Shown: one piece after another, positions 44,181 to 51,567 of the stretch
How positions within the stretch are numbered: position 1 is the stretch's first letter
Layout: the number at the start of each line of letters is the position of its first letter
Source: VXRJ01 sp965246995
Lineage (GTDB): Bacteria > Acidobacteriota > Vicinamibacteria > Vicinamibacterales > UBA8438
Length of the DNA stretch: 64,000 nt
Direction: 5' to 3'
Assembly: GCA_965246995.1 (NCBI GenBank)
Contig: OZ252008.1
Coordinates: 2,728,001-2,792,000 of the forward strand
The notes under the pieces: generated by a model
What the model was told of the DNA's origin: nothing
Seen by the model: only the letters and a program-made list of their open reading frames with translations
Databases searched by the model: none
Made by a program: the position numbers and the translations under genes

Positions 44181-44661
44181 TCAGCCTAGTCTTCTGGAAG
44201 CCTTTCGGGTAGGCTTCACGGAAGGCTTTCGGGTAGGCTTCACTAAAGCCGTCAAGGAAGGCATAAATGCGGCGGCCGGCCCGTTGCTTCAGGGCGCATT
44301 CAGGAATCTCGACGAGATCGGCCGCCCAGGCGCGGACGACGTTGGGCGACTGCGGGGGGTTGTGCACCACCGCATTCGGCAGCCAGACCAGGGGCGCGGA
44401 CCAGTCCGCGATCGCCATCCCTTGCGCCGCAATTTCGTCGAACACGCGTTGAAAGTCATCACGCGACCACCCCAACCCCTCCGCCAAGGTCGACATCCCC
44501 ACCGGCAGCAGGCCTGGCACGCGGTGGGTGTGGGGGCCCGTGATCAGGTACAGCCACAGGCTCTGGGCGTTCGGCGCGGGCGCGCTGAGCCGGCGGAACT
44601 TCTCGTCGCCCCACATCCTGAGCTTCACCGTGCGATACCGTTCCCGCACATGACCGCTCAT
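44181..44661 (-). pseudogene. Phage replication initiator, N-terminal fragment
   Basis: 160 codons from ATG 44661. The start (MSGHVRERYRTVKLRMWGDE-KFRRLSAPAPNAQSLWLYLI) and the winged-helix-like part (LPVGMSTLAEGLGWSRDDFQ, VWLPNAVVHNPPQSPNVVRA) are a phage replication-initiation domain like those paired with DnaC loaders. It then enters repeats of EAYPKAFREAYPKGF and is cut by the IS at TCAGCC. Adding the middle (39735-39807) and C-terminal (37609-38086) pieces gives about 344 residues in one frame across the first junction. Loss of this protein should block phage replication. Confidence 0.78.
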
Positions 44662-44765
44662 GACGTCGTCCTTGCCGCGTCCCGGGCCTGGGTGCGCCGC
44701 GCCAGTGCCGCATCGCTCCCGCCGACGTCCGCGTGCGTTCCCAACAGTGACACCCTCGTGCGCCC

Positions 44766-45035
44766 CTACACCGGGTCCGTATCCGCGGCCGGCGTCACCC
44801 GCACCTTCACGGTCTCGTCCTCGACGACCAGCTGGATGTAGACGCCATTGCAGGCATAGTGCGTCTGCTCGTGCTGCTTCATGAGCTGCAGGATCTCGCC
44901 TTTCAGGGCAGACTCGGCCTTCGAGAGCGCCATCCGCTGGTCGCGCGTCGTCGCGTACCGGAGCGCCGCCGTGTGCAACGGCGCAATCGGCTGGTCGTCG
45001 TCCAGCAACGCTGGTTGATCCGCTCGTCCTGGCAT
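44766..45035 (-). CDS. Small phage early protein, unknown
   Basis: 89 residues, acidic ends, with a helix around AESALKGEILQLMKQHEQTH and a beta part GVYIQLVVEDETVKVRV. Lies between the SSB-like gene and the initiator in the early operon, 104 bp before the latter. No family recognised. Confidence 0.6.
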   Translation of the reverse strand: MPGRADQPALLDDDQPIAPLHTAALRYATTRDQRMALSKAESALKGEILQLMKQHEQTHYACNGVYIQLVVEDETVKVRVTPAADTDPV

Positions 45036-45051
45036 GGTGTCCTCCTGGGGG

Positions 45052-45426
45052 TTAGAACGGGATGTCGTCCGCGGTCAGCTCCTCGTCGCGCGGCGGGGAC
45101 ACCGGCGTCGGCGCCGCGGCCTGCGTCGGTGGGTCGACCCGGATGCAGTCCACGCGCCGGCCCTGGAAGTCGGTCCGGTCCTGATAGAGCACGAGCCGCG
45201 TGCCCGGCCACGCGTCCGTCTCCTCGGTCCCCGCAATCTCGATAATCGAGGTGCAGTTCGTCCGGTTGAGCACAAGGGCCCGATCGGCGCCGCGGAACCG
45301 GACCACTAGTTTTTTACCATCGTCGAGCGCTTCCATCTGCGCCGACTCGATGGTGAGCACCATGCGCCGCCCCTGCAGGTCGGCTGCCTTGAGATAGTTC
45401 GACGGAAACGCCTCGTTCGCATTCAT
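45052..45426 (-). CDS. SSB-like phage early protein with DIPF tail
   Basis: 124 residues from ATG 45426, which has AAGGAGGT seven bases upstream (an ATG at 45462 overlapping the preceding stop is the alternative). Beta-rich: YLKAADLQGRRMVLTIESAQ, KKLVVRFRGADRALVLNRTN, TRLVLYQDRTDFQGRRVDCI. It ends in EELTADDIPF, nearly the acidic tip by which single-strand binding proteins recruit partners. The core is not a standard OB-fold SSB by eye, but an SSB role in replication or recombination is a good guess given the neighbours. Confidence 0.6.
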   Translation of the reverse strand: MNANEAFPSNYLKAADLQGRRMVLTIESAQMEALDDGKKLVVRFRGADRALVLNRTNCTSIIEIAGTEETDAWPGTRLVLYQDRTDFQGRRVDCIRVDPPTQAAAPTPVSPPRDEELTADDIPF

Positions 45427-45458
45427 CTTCGTGACCTCCTTGTCGTCCTCGGTTGTTG

Positions 45459-45737
45459 TCATGCGGCCCAGCCGGGGAGCTGGCACCCACACGGGCACCA
45501 CAGACCGCCCGGCGCCCGCCAGCACCGCTCCTCCTGCGGCGGCGCCGGCACGGCCGTCATCTCTGGCTCCATCTCCCGCAGGTCCTCCGGCGCCCCGGCG
45601 GGCTCGATCACCTCGCGGTCAGCGGCGACGCGCCGCCGCCGGCGCCCGCCGAGTCCGCTGCGGCGCCGCGCGTGGGCGGAGATGGACGGCACGCGCTCCG
45701 GGGCCACGGGGATCGTCGCCTCGTCGTGCCTCCTCAT
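45459..45737 (-). CDS. Small proline/arginine-rich phage protein
   Basis: 92 residues; ATGA overlaps at both ends (with the VRR-NUC gene before and ATG 45462 after) support that it is translated. Arg-rich middle, C-terminal cysteines (CWRAPGGLWCPCGCQLP) that could bind zinc. Function unknown. Confidence 0.5.
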   Translation of the reverse strand: MRRHDEATIPVAPERVPSISAHARRRSGLGGRRRRRVAADREVIEPAGAPEDLREMEPEMTAVPAPPQEERCWRAPGGLWCPCGCQLPGWAA

Positions 45738-46041
45738 CCGTCATCTCCCGCCGCCGGCGCGCCGTGCAGCAGCGCCGCCTCCAGACGCGCCCAGTCCGCC
45801 GGGCGCCACACCGCCGCCTCCGTTGTCCGCACCCCGCGGAACGCGTCGAGCCAGCGCTCCTGTGCCGGCGTCAGCCGGCCCGCCGGCGACTTCAGCTCCA
45901 CCGCCAGCTGCCGGGGCCCTTGAGCAGGAGGAGGTCCGGGAACCCCGCGTGCGAGCGGCGGCTATCGAACGTGTGGTAGACGTGCCAGCGGTGGAGCTGC
46001 GCCAGCTCGACGACCTGGCCCTGGAAGTCAGCCTCGGTCAC
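45734..46041 (-). pseudogene. VRR-NUC nuclease gene with one-base frameshift
   Basis: GTG 46041 overlaps the preceding stop; the stop at 45734 overlaps the next ATG, so the gene's limits are clear. It reads TEADFQGQVVELAQLHRWHV-YHTFDSRRSHAGFPDLLLLKG, then needs a +1 base in a short C/G run at 45911-45920 to continue as LAVELKSPAGRLTPAQERWL and so on. GFPDLLL and VELKSPAGRLTPAQ are the VRR-NUC PD-ExK motifs. The length (308 bp) is one base short of 103 codons. Either a real mutation or a homopolymer error. Confidence 0.72.
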
Positions 46042-46310
46042 CGGCCCGCCCGCTCCCCGCTCGCGTCCAGCGCAGTCGCCCCCACCCAGATGAGCTCATA
46101 CCGCGGCGGGAGATCGCGACACGTCCCCGCCGCCGCGGGATAGACCGCGATACACGCCCCCTCCGGCCAGCGCCGATAGACCTGCGGCGTCTCCAGCCAG
46201 AGCGTCAGCACGATCCACCCGAGGATCAGGATGACCAGGGCCGGCCAGACCTCGACCCACAGCCCCCTCCACCGCGGCGCGTCAGTCAGCATCACACTCG
46301 CCTCCGGCAT
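46038..46310 (-). CDS. Small single-pass membrane protein
   Basis: 90 residues with a transmembrane helix at about 17-40 (VWPALVILILGWIVLTLWLE) and an external part with two cysteines (CIAVYPAAAGTC). Overlaps both neighbours. Unknown role in the phage early region. Confidence 0.6.
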   Translation of the reverse strand: MPEASVMLTDAPRWRGLWVEVWPALVILILGWIVLTLWLETPQVYRRWPEGACIAVYPAAAGTCRDLPPRYELIWVGATALDASGERAGR

Positions 46311-46695
46311 GGCCCCGCTGACCGGTCGCCCAGAGCTGGGGTTGCTGGACGGGCGCGGGCGAGAACGTCGACACCAACGTCCGGAGCGCCGCGGCGCGCG
46401 CGGCGAGCTGCTGCCGCCGCGACTCGAGGTCGGCGATGCAGCGCGTCACCCCCTCGGCGTCCGTCGCCACGTAGTAGCCATCGACCGACGACACCAGCGG
46501 GAAGCCATACGACGGCGCCGCGGCCACGAGGGCGCGGAACACCCGGTCGCTCAGGGCGAGGCCGCCCTCGTCGGCGAGCCGGCGGCGGAGCGCGTGGCGA
46601 GACTGCGCGTGCGCCGGACCCCGGACGCCGAGCGCCAGCAGCGCCGCGTGGAGCGCGCGGCACTCGCCCGCGGTGACGCGCGGCGTCGCCCTCAC
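46282..46695 (-). CDS. Phage early protein, winged-helix-like
   Basis: 137 residues from GTG 46695 (GTGA overlap with the HTH gene). LSDRVFRALVAAAPSYGFPL-VSSVDGYYVATDAEG looks like a DNA-binding winged helix common in phage early proteins; a C-terminal helix (ADLESRRQQLAARAAALRTL) follows. No enzyme motif. Confidence 0.62.
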   Translation of the reverse strand: MRATPRVTAGECRALHAALLALGVRGPAHAQSRHALRRRLADEGGLALSDRVFRALVAAAPSYGFPLVSSVDGYYVATDAEGVTRCIADLESRRQQLAARAAALRTLVSTFSPAPVQQPQLWATGQRGHAGGECDAD

Positions 46696-47012
46696 CGCCA
46701 CCTCCCCCGCTGGCGGCGCGGCACTGACGCGCGGGTGTCCGCGTCGAGCCACCGCGCGACGTCCCGCTTCGACCAGCGGGGCCGGCGGTCGATGCTCGGC
46801 AGCGGCGCAATGGGAAAGATGCCCGCCGCCAGCCGGCGGCGGATCGTGTCGTCCGAGCAGTCGAGCAGCGCGCACAGATCGGCCAGCGACAGCACGTCGG
46901 GCATCGACGCCAGCCGCCGGTCCTGCGGGGCGCACAGCGCGCCGGCCATCGCCAGGTCCGGGACGTAGGTCGCCGCGCGCAGGACGCGCCGGCGGGCCTG
47001 CACGTCCGTCAT
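46692..47012 (-). CDS. AlpA/MerR-type HTH protein (excisionase-like)
   Basis: 106 residues with a central helix-turn-helix: LSLADLCALLDCSDDTIRRR-LAAGIFPIAPLPSIDRRPRW-SKRDVARWL, the HTH_17/AlpA pattern. In this first-transcribed early position it may be a regulator or excisionase. Before the neighbouring insertion its ATG overlapped the cro-like gene's stop. Confidence 0.7.
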   Translation of the reverse strand: MTDVQARRRVLRAATYVPDLAMAGALCAPQDRRLASMPDVLSLADLCALLDCSDDTIRRRLAAGIFPIAPLPSIDRRPRWSKRDVARWLDADTRASVPRRQRGRWR

Positions 47013-47014
47013 CC

Positions 47015-47047
47015 CGCCCCTCCCAGCACCTTCGCCCGCGCCTCGTC
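47015..47047. repeat. Direct repeat left of the inserted cargo gene
   Basis: 33 bp matching 47908-47943 except for a 3-bp gap. Both encode the last codons (DEARAKVL) of the cro-like gene on the minus strand. Confidence 0.85.
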
Positions 47048-47074
47048 TACCAGGCGCGTAGAATCGCTAGATCC

Positions 47075-47896
47075 ATGTCTTTCGAGGGCTGTTGGGAGAA
47101 GATGAAGCGGGCCGACGAGCACATCGAGGACCTCAGCGAGGACGTCACCGCGTTCCTGGACGCGCCGCCGAACCGTACGTACCGAGTCCTCGACAACGTA
47201 GACGCCCAGCAACTCGAAGATGCGCGGCAGGTGGTTCAGAGTCGCGTCGTACCAGCCGACTTCAGCGTTCGCGCCGGTGAGGTCCTGCATGACCTCCGGT
47301 CGGCCCTTGACCACGCCGCCTGGCGCCTGGTCGTAGCCTCCGGACGTACGCCGACCCGTCGCACCGCGTTTCCGATTCTCACTCACGACCCTCTCGTGAA
47401 CCCGCAGCAGGCGACCAGTTTTCGTGCTGCGGTACGCGGTATGTCCGTCCGGATGGAAGCAGTACTCCGTGCGCTGCAGCCCTACACAGATCCCGTTGTG
47501 CCGGTGGAGATGCACCCGCTCGTCGTCCTGCGCGAGCTCTGTAACCGGGACAAGCACCGGCACCTGAATCTGCTGACCCACTGCACCCTGCGCCGTGCTC
47601 GCGTCGCCGTGCTCCACGACATTCCGAAACTGCACGCAGACGGATCGCCGACCGGCGAAACCGAAGATCTTCAGGTGAAGGTGTGGGATCAGGTCGCCAT
47701 AGACATATGCATCGACGACACGCCCCCGGCCGTGTTCAGTGCCCGCCGGGGCAAACTCGTATTTGCGCATGGCGCCCTTCGGACGATGCGGGAGCTGCGC
47801 ACGCTGCCCGCGCTCCTCGTGCCAACCCTCACGGATCTCGCGGATCAGACGCGGTATATCGTCCGGATTCTCAGCCAGGTATTTCCCGGCCTCTAG
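47075..47896 (+). CDS. Inserted cargo protein, HEPN-like features
   Basis: 273 residues on the plus strand inside a leftward operon. Helical protein with two conserved-looking blocks: AGEVLHDLRSALDHAAWRLV (67-86) and PLVVLRELCNRDKHRHLNLL (148-167); the second contains R158-x4-H163, the spacing of HEPN RNase motifs. It resembles a widespread bacterial family without assigned role. A weak TAGAAT box lies 10 bp upstream and the ATG has no clear ribosome site. It is flanked by duplicated phage sequence, so it was acquired after the phage backbone formed. Toxin or anti-phage function is a hypothesis. Confidence 0.72.
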   Translation: MSFEGCWEKMKRADEHIEDLSEDVTAFLDAPPNRTYRVLDNVDAQQLEDARQVVQSRVVPADFSVRAGEVLHDLRSALDHAAWRLVVASGRTPTRRTAFPILTHDPLVNPQQATSFRAAVRGMSVRMEAVLRALQPYTDPVVPVEMHPLVVLRELCNRDKHRHLNLLTHCTLRRARVAVLHDIPKLHADGSPTGETEDLQVKVWDQVAIDICIDDTPPAVFSARRGKLVFAHGALRTMRELRTLPALLVPTLTDLADQTRYIVRILSQVFPGL

Positions 47897-47901
47897 CCAC
47901 G

Positions 47902-48132
47902 TCACGCCGCCCCTCCCGCCAGCACCTTCGCCCGCGCCTCGTCGGCCGCCTGCTCCGCCGCTTCGAGGCGGTCCAGCGCGGCCGTGGCGCGCGCCTCGAA
48001 GTCGGGGGGCTCGGGCCGCAATCCGCGCAGAATGCGGCTAAACAGCGACGGCTCGTAGCCCGCGGCCAGCGCGACCCGCTCCTGTGTGAGCCGGTTCAAA
48101 GCGATCCGTGCCGTGACTTCGCTTGCTGACAT
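47902..48132 (-). CDS. Cro-like HTH regulator
   Basis: 76 residues: NRLTQERVALAAGYEPSLFS-RILRGLRP is an XRE-type helix-turn-helix; the tail AALDRLEAAEQAADEARAKV is helical. First gene of the leftward early operon, divergent from the CI-type repressor with operators between, so Cro-like. Confidence 0.75.
   Translation of the reverse strand: MSASEVTARIALNRLTQERVALAAGYEPSLFSRILRGLRPEPPDFEARATAALDRLEAAEQAADEARAKVLAGGAA
47908..47943. repeat. Direct repeat right of the inserted cargo gene
   Basis: 36 bp partner of 47015-47047; the native copy, being the 3' end of the cro-like gene. Confidence 0.85.
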
Positions 48133-48134
48133 GT

Positions 48135-48185
48135 CAACTGAGTTGTGATCATAGATTCAACTCAGTTGTGATGTCAACTGGATTG
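48135..48185. promoter_or_regulatory. CI/Cro control region with three operators
   Basis: Operators: CAACTgAGTTG (48135-48145), CAACTcAGTTG (48158-48168), and an imperfect CAACTgGATTG (48175-48185). A leftward promoter, TTGACA (48172-48177), 18-bp spacer, TATGAT (48148-48153), drives cro; the middle operator lies in its spacer, the third over its -35 and the first at its transcription start. Confidence 0.85.
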
Positions 48186-48204
48186 TTGTTGGTAGGCTGA
48201 GGGC

Positions 48205-48930
48205 GTGCTGCTTGCGGAGCGCCTCGCCCAGTCCCGGCGACGCGCGGGACTGAAACAGGTCGAACTCGCCGTCGCCATCGGAAGCCGGTACTCGGCTTCC
48301 ATGATCTCCAATGTCGAGACCGGCCGATCGGCTCTCCTACTCGACGGAGCAGTGAAGGCCGCCCAGACGCTCGGGGTATCGCTCGACTACCTGACGGGGC
48401 TGACCGACGACGAACGGCCATCCGCCCAGCTCGCCGCACGGGTGAGCGAACTAGAGGACACCGCCGCGCTCGCGCCCACGGACGACCAGGAGCGCCGCGG
48501 CCGCCTGCTCCCCTTCGCACGCCCCGGTATCCAGTACGTGCCGTTCGTCCAGGGCGTCGGCCTCGCGGCGGGCGCCGGCGCCGTGGCCGATGACGAGTCC
48601 CTGCTCAGTTACGTCCCGTTCCGCGACGACTGGCTGCGGCGCCACGCGCTGAACGCGGACCGCTGCCGCGTGATCGAGGTCGTCGGCCGCTCGATGGAGC
48701 CGACGCTCGAGAACGGTGCCGTCATCCTGGTCGACTTTCAGCGCACGACGCGGCGCCGGGACAGAGTCTTCGCGGTGCGCACCGAGGACGGCCCGGTCGT
48801 GAAGCGCCTCCGCCGGCACGACGAGGACGGCTGGTGGCTCGTCAGCGACAACGAGGACTACACGCCGCGCCCGTGGCCCCGCGACGCCGGCGTGCTCGGG
48901 CAGGTGATGTGGACGGGGCGAACGCTGTGA
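48205..48930 (+). CDS. CI/LexA-type prophage repressor
   Basis: 241 residues. N-terminal XRE helix-turn-helix (GLKQVELAVAIGSRYSASMI-SNVETGRS), linker with Ala-Gly pairs (GLAAGAGAVA) where LexA-type cleavage could occur, and an S24 peptidase domain with Ser163 in VVGRSMEPTLENG and Lys200 in GPVVKRL, 37 residues apart as in LexA. It should hold the lysogenic state and be inactivated by RecA after DNA damage. GTG start; overlaps no other gene. Confidence 0.92.
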   Translation: MLLAERLAQSRRRAGLKQVELAVAIGSRYSASMISNVETGRSALLLDGAVKAAQTLGVSLDYLTGLTDDERPSAQLAARVSELEDTAALAPTDDQERRGRLLPFARPGIQYVPFVQGVGLAAGAGAVADDESLLSYVPFRDDWLRRHALNADRCRVIEVVGRSMEPTLENGAVILVDFQRTTRRRDRVFAVRTEDGPVVKRLRRHDEDGWWLVSDNEDYTPRPWPRDAGVLGQVMWTGRTL

Positions 48931-48959
48931 AGCACATCCCCCCGCCGACTGCCACCCCA

Positions 48960-48978
48960 GGGTTCTCTCGGAGAACCC
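48960..48978 (+). terminator. Hairpin after the repressor gene
   Basis: Perfect 8-bp stem GGGTTCTC/GAGAACCC with loop TCG, 30 bp after the repressor stop. No T-run follows, so it may be a weak terminator or an mRNA-stabilising hairpin. Confidence 0.4.
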
Positions 48979-49011
48979 GTGCAACACAACAAATGGAAAG
49001 GAAACGCTCCG

Positions 49012-49054
49012 ATGACAGACGACCTGGCCTACAAGTACATGGACGAACGGGCCG
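49012..49054 (+). pseudogene. TM2-domain protein gene, 5' fragment
   Basis: ATG and 14 codons (MTDDLAYKYMDERA) before an IS3-type element. The frame resumes at 50761 after the element. Confidence 0.6.
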
Positions 49055-49087
49055 TGTCAACGTCTTTGAGACAACCTGGTTCAGCAT

Positions 49088-50206
49088 TTACTGTAGCGAC
49101 TCCACGCCATCGACGCGTTGAATCGACGATCGATCGAGCGGTGGTGGCCGCCGGGCAACGACCTCATGCTGCGAGTTGTCCGGGGTGCCGGTCGTGGGTC
49201 CTGGGGCATCCTGGCGGGTCGTTTTCGACGGCGGATTGATCCACACGGCGGTCGGCAAGGTTTCGGGGCGTGGTGGTCCGCTGACGAAGCGCTCCGGATG
49301 CGCGGCGTAGGCCGCGAGGCGGGTCCGGTGACGCAGGTCGAGGATCGCCGGCGCGCGGCCGTAATGCACGTCGGCCGGCGTGAGATAGCTCAGGCCGCTG
49401 TGGTGGTGCGCGTCGTTGTACCACGCGAACAGATCGCGGCTGACGCTGCGCGCGTGTTCGAGTGCGCCGAACCGCTTCGGAAACTCCGGCCGATACTTGA
49501 AGGTGCGAAACTGCGCCTCGGAGAACGGATTGTCATTGCTCACGCGCGGTCGCGAGTGGCTGGCCACGATGCCGAGGTCGGAGAACAACAGCGCGACGAG
49601 CTTGCTGCGCATGGGCGCGCCGCGGTCGGCGTGAATCGTGAGCTGCTGCGGCTGGATGCACTGCTTCGCGCAGGTCTGCTCGATCAAGCGCTCGGCCAAG
49701 TGGGCGCTCTCCTTGACCGCCACCATCCAGCCCACGACGTAGCGGCTGAAGAGGTCGAGGATCACATAGAGCGAGTAGTAGAGATACGGGACCGGGCCCT
49801 TCAACTTGGTGATGTCCCAGGACCAGACCTGATTGGGTGCCGTCGCGACGAGTTCGGGTTTGACGTACGCCGGATGCCGCACCTGGTCGCGGCGCTCCCG
49901 CACTTCGCCGGCCTCGGCGAGCACCCGATACATCGTGCGGGGGGAGCAGAGGTAGGTCTGCTCCTCAAGCAACGTCGCATGGACTTCGGCGGGCGATTGA
50001 TCGACAAACCGCGCGCTGTGCAACGTGTCGCGGACGGCCCGCCGTTCGGCAGGGACCAGCGCGCGCGGGGACGGCGTGCGGGGCCGCCGGGACGTCGCCG
50101 GCGGCGTGGGCCGGCGCCGCCGATAGAGCGACGCGCGGGACACGCCGATGCTCTGACACAACGCCGACGTCTCGCCCTTCGCCGTGACGGCCTCGATCGC
50201 GCGCAT
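49088..50206 (-). CDS. IS3-type transposase OrfB
   Basis: 372 residues: HTH region SALCQSIGVSRASLYRRRR, DDE core WSWDITKLKGPVPYLYYSLY, IHADRGAPMRSKLVALLFSD, and RVSNDNPFSEAQFRTFKYRP with the Glu. Longer than most IS3 OrfB because of a C-terminal extension. Overlaps orfA by the usual few bases. Confidence 0.87.
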   Translation of the reverse strand: MRAIEAVTAKGETSALCQSIGVSRASLYRRRRPTPPATSRRPRTPSPRALVPAERRAVRDTLHSARFVDQSPAEVHATLLEEQTYLCSPRTMYRVLAEAGEVRERRDQVRHPAYVKPELVATAPNQVWSWDITKLKGPVPYLYYSLYVILDLFSRYVVGWMVAVKESAHLAERLIEQTCAKQCIQPQQLTIHADRGAPMRSKLVALLFSDLGIVASHSRPRVSNDNPFSEAQFRTFKYRPEFPKRFGALEHARSVSRDLFAWYNDAHHHSGLSYLTPADVHYGRAPAILDLRHRTRLAAYAAHPERFVSGPPRPETLPTAVWINPPSKTTRQDAPGPTTGTPDNSQHEVVARRPPPLDRSSIQRVDGVESLQ

Positions 50207-50694
50207 CAGTCGGTCTCGTCGGTGTCGAGGGGTTTCAGGGGGATCTCCAGGATCTCGGCAACTTTTTTTTGGAGGGCGATGATCGTCTCGGCCCGCTGCA
50301 GCTTCCGCTCGAGCCTGCGGTTCTCGGCTTCCAACTGCTTCACACGCGGGTCGATCGGACGGGGGGTCGGGCCGCGCCGACGTCCCCGCATGTCCCGCAG
50401 GGCGCCCTGCTCACGCTGCCGTCGCCAGTTCGCCAGGTGCGAGCTATACAAGCCTTCGCGGCGCAGCAGCGCCCCCAGCTCGCCAGGCCGCTTGCACGCG
50501 TCGGCCTGCTTGAGGATGCCGAGCCGATACTCCGCCGTGAACCGGCGGCGCTGGGCTTTCGCCGGAACTTCAGGATCGGGTGCCGTCTCGGCTGACCTAG
50601 CGGTGGGGCCGAAGGCTCCGGTCGCCCTCCGGGCTCCCTCCGCCTTCGGCCCCACGACCGCGTCCATCTCCGCGGCTGGTGGCATGCGATTCAT
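50206..50694 (-). CDS. IS3-type OrfA
   Basis: 162 residues; HTH part RRRFTAEYRLGILKQADACK-RPGELGALLRREGLYSSHLA and a leucine-zipper helix (KQLEAENRRLERKLQRAETI). An A-run followed by G near IALQKKVAEIL is a likely -1 slippery site for an OrfAB fusion. Confidence 0.82.
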   Translation of the reverse strand: MNRMPPAAEMDAVVGPKAEGARRATGAFGPTARSAETAPDPEVPAKAQRRRFTAEYRLGILKQADACKRPGELGALLRREGLYSSHLANWRRQREQGALRDMRGRRRGPTPRPIDPRVKQLEAENRRLERKLQRAETIIALQKKVAEILEIPLKPLDTDETD

Positions 50695-50760
50695 CCATCA
50701 AACCCTCCCCGCCCCTACACTAATCTCAACAGGGAAGTTGTCTCACAAATTATTGGCACA

Positions 50761-51128
50761 GGGGGGAACACAACGACCCCTCGTGGGATGAAACCTCCCT
50801 GCTGAAGGATCTCAGTGAATCAGAACGAGTGATGTTCCAGACCGAGTATCAACCTGCGAAGAAGAGCGCGACCGCCGGCGTCCTTCTCGCTTTCTTCCTG
50901 GGAGGTCTTGGGGCGCACCGCTTCTATATGGGGCAGGTCGGACTGGGGTTCGTTTACCTCCTGCTGGCGTCGATCACATTGGTGACGCTCATCCCGATCA
51001 CGTCCGTTATCGCGCTGGTCGAGTGCTTCCTGATGCCCGGCCGGGTGCGGGCGTACAACAAGGCACAGGCGGACGCGATTACGACGAAGCTTAAGGCGCT
51101 TCGGAGCGACACCACAGTGGCAACGTGA
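50761..51128 (+). pseudogene. TM2-domain protein gene, 3' fragment
   Basis: Continues the frame of 49012-49054: GEHNDPSWDETSLLKDLSES, then ERVMFQTEYQPAKKSATAGV and the TM2 core LLAFFLGGLGAHRFYMGQVG with two transmembrane helices. An internal ATG at 50832 could still give a ~98-residue TM2 protein. Lies between the intact repressor gene and a second, partial repressor 3' end. Confidence 0.75.
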
Positions 51129-51155
51129 AACCCTTCGAAGCAACCGCTGTAAAGC

Positions 51156-51257
51156 AGCTGGTGGCTCGTCAGCGACAACAAGGCATACAAGCCGGTGCCC
51201 TGGCCGCGAGATGCCGTCCTGCTCGGGCAGGTGATGTGGACGGGGAGGACGCTGTGA
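51156..51257 (+). pseudogene. Second repressor gene, 3' fragment only
   Basis: 33 codons reading WWLVSDNKAYKPVPWPRDAV-LLGQVMWTGRTL and TGA, a diverged twin of the intact repressor's end (WWLVSDNEDYTPRPWPRDAG...). Marks the other edge of the inserted TM2 segment. Confidence 0.85.
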
Positions 51258-51521
51258 GGAACGGCGAGGTCCGGTGGGCGGTGCGGACCTTCGACGTCGA
51301 ACGCCGGCTGCGGCCCGATCTCGACTCAGCGCGTCGGCCAGCGTTGGCGACCGTCCTCCTCGCCGACCGCACGCGCGTTGCCCGACCAGCCGCGCGATCT
51401 CGTGCTGGAACTCTACCGGGTCCGAGCATCTCGGATGCTGACGTCCCGGCCTCTATCACGTTGGGCGCCCCTTGCGGCGCAGCCGGCGGGCGGCACGTCC
51501 CCCCCTCTTGTGGTACGCTAG
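51254..51521 (+). pseudogene. Small phage gene after repressor, probably frameshifted
   Basis: Starts GTG overlapping the repressor fragment's stop: RNGEVRWAVRTFDVERRLRP, then LATVLLADRTRVA; after a one-base shift a better frame reads PRDLVLELYRVRASRMLTSR to TAG 51519-51521. Unknown function. Confidence 0.45.
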
Positions 51522-51567
51522 CCTGATGTCGGTATTCGCTGAACAAGTTCTAGGGAGGAGGTCGCTC

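Larger units (their letters stand above)
49055..50760 (-). mobile_element. IS3-type element in the TM2 gene
   Basis: Ends TGTCAACGTCTTTGAGACAACCT and TGTGCC...TTTGTGAGACAACTT (inverted) bound about 1706 bp with orfA and orfB. No clean 3-bp target duplication. Removing it rejoins the TM2 frame without a shift. Confidence 0.75.

Noticed and set aside
45880..45920. TGA within the VRR-NUC gene considered as selenocysteine
   Set aside because: The stop appears only because the frame shifts one base earlier; the conserved VELKSPAG motif is in another frame, and no hairpin follows.
47009..47905. 298-codon minus-strand frame opposite the 273-aa cargo gene
   Set aside because: Low coding character and no motif; the plus frame has a balanced composition and resembles a known family. 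Its conserved ends are only the duplicated cro tail.
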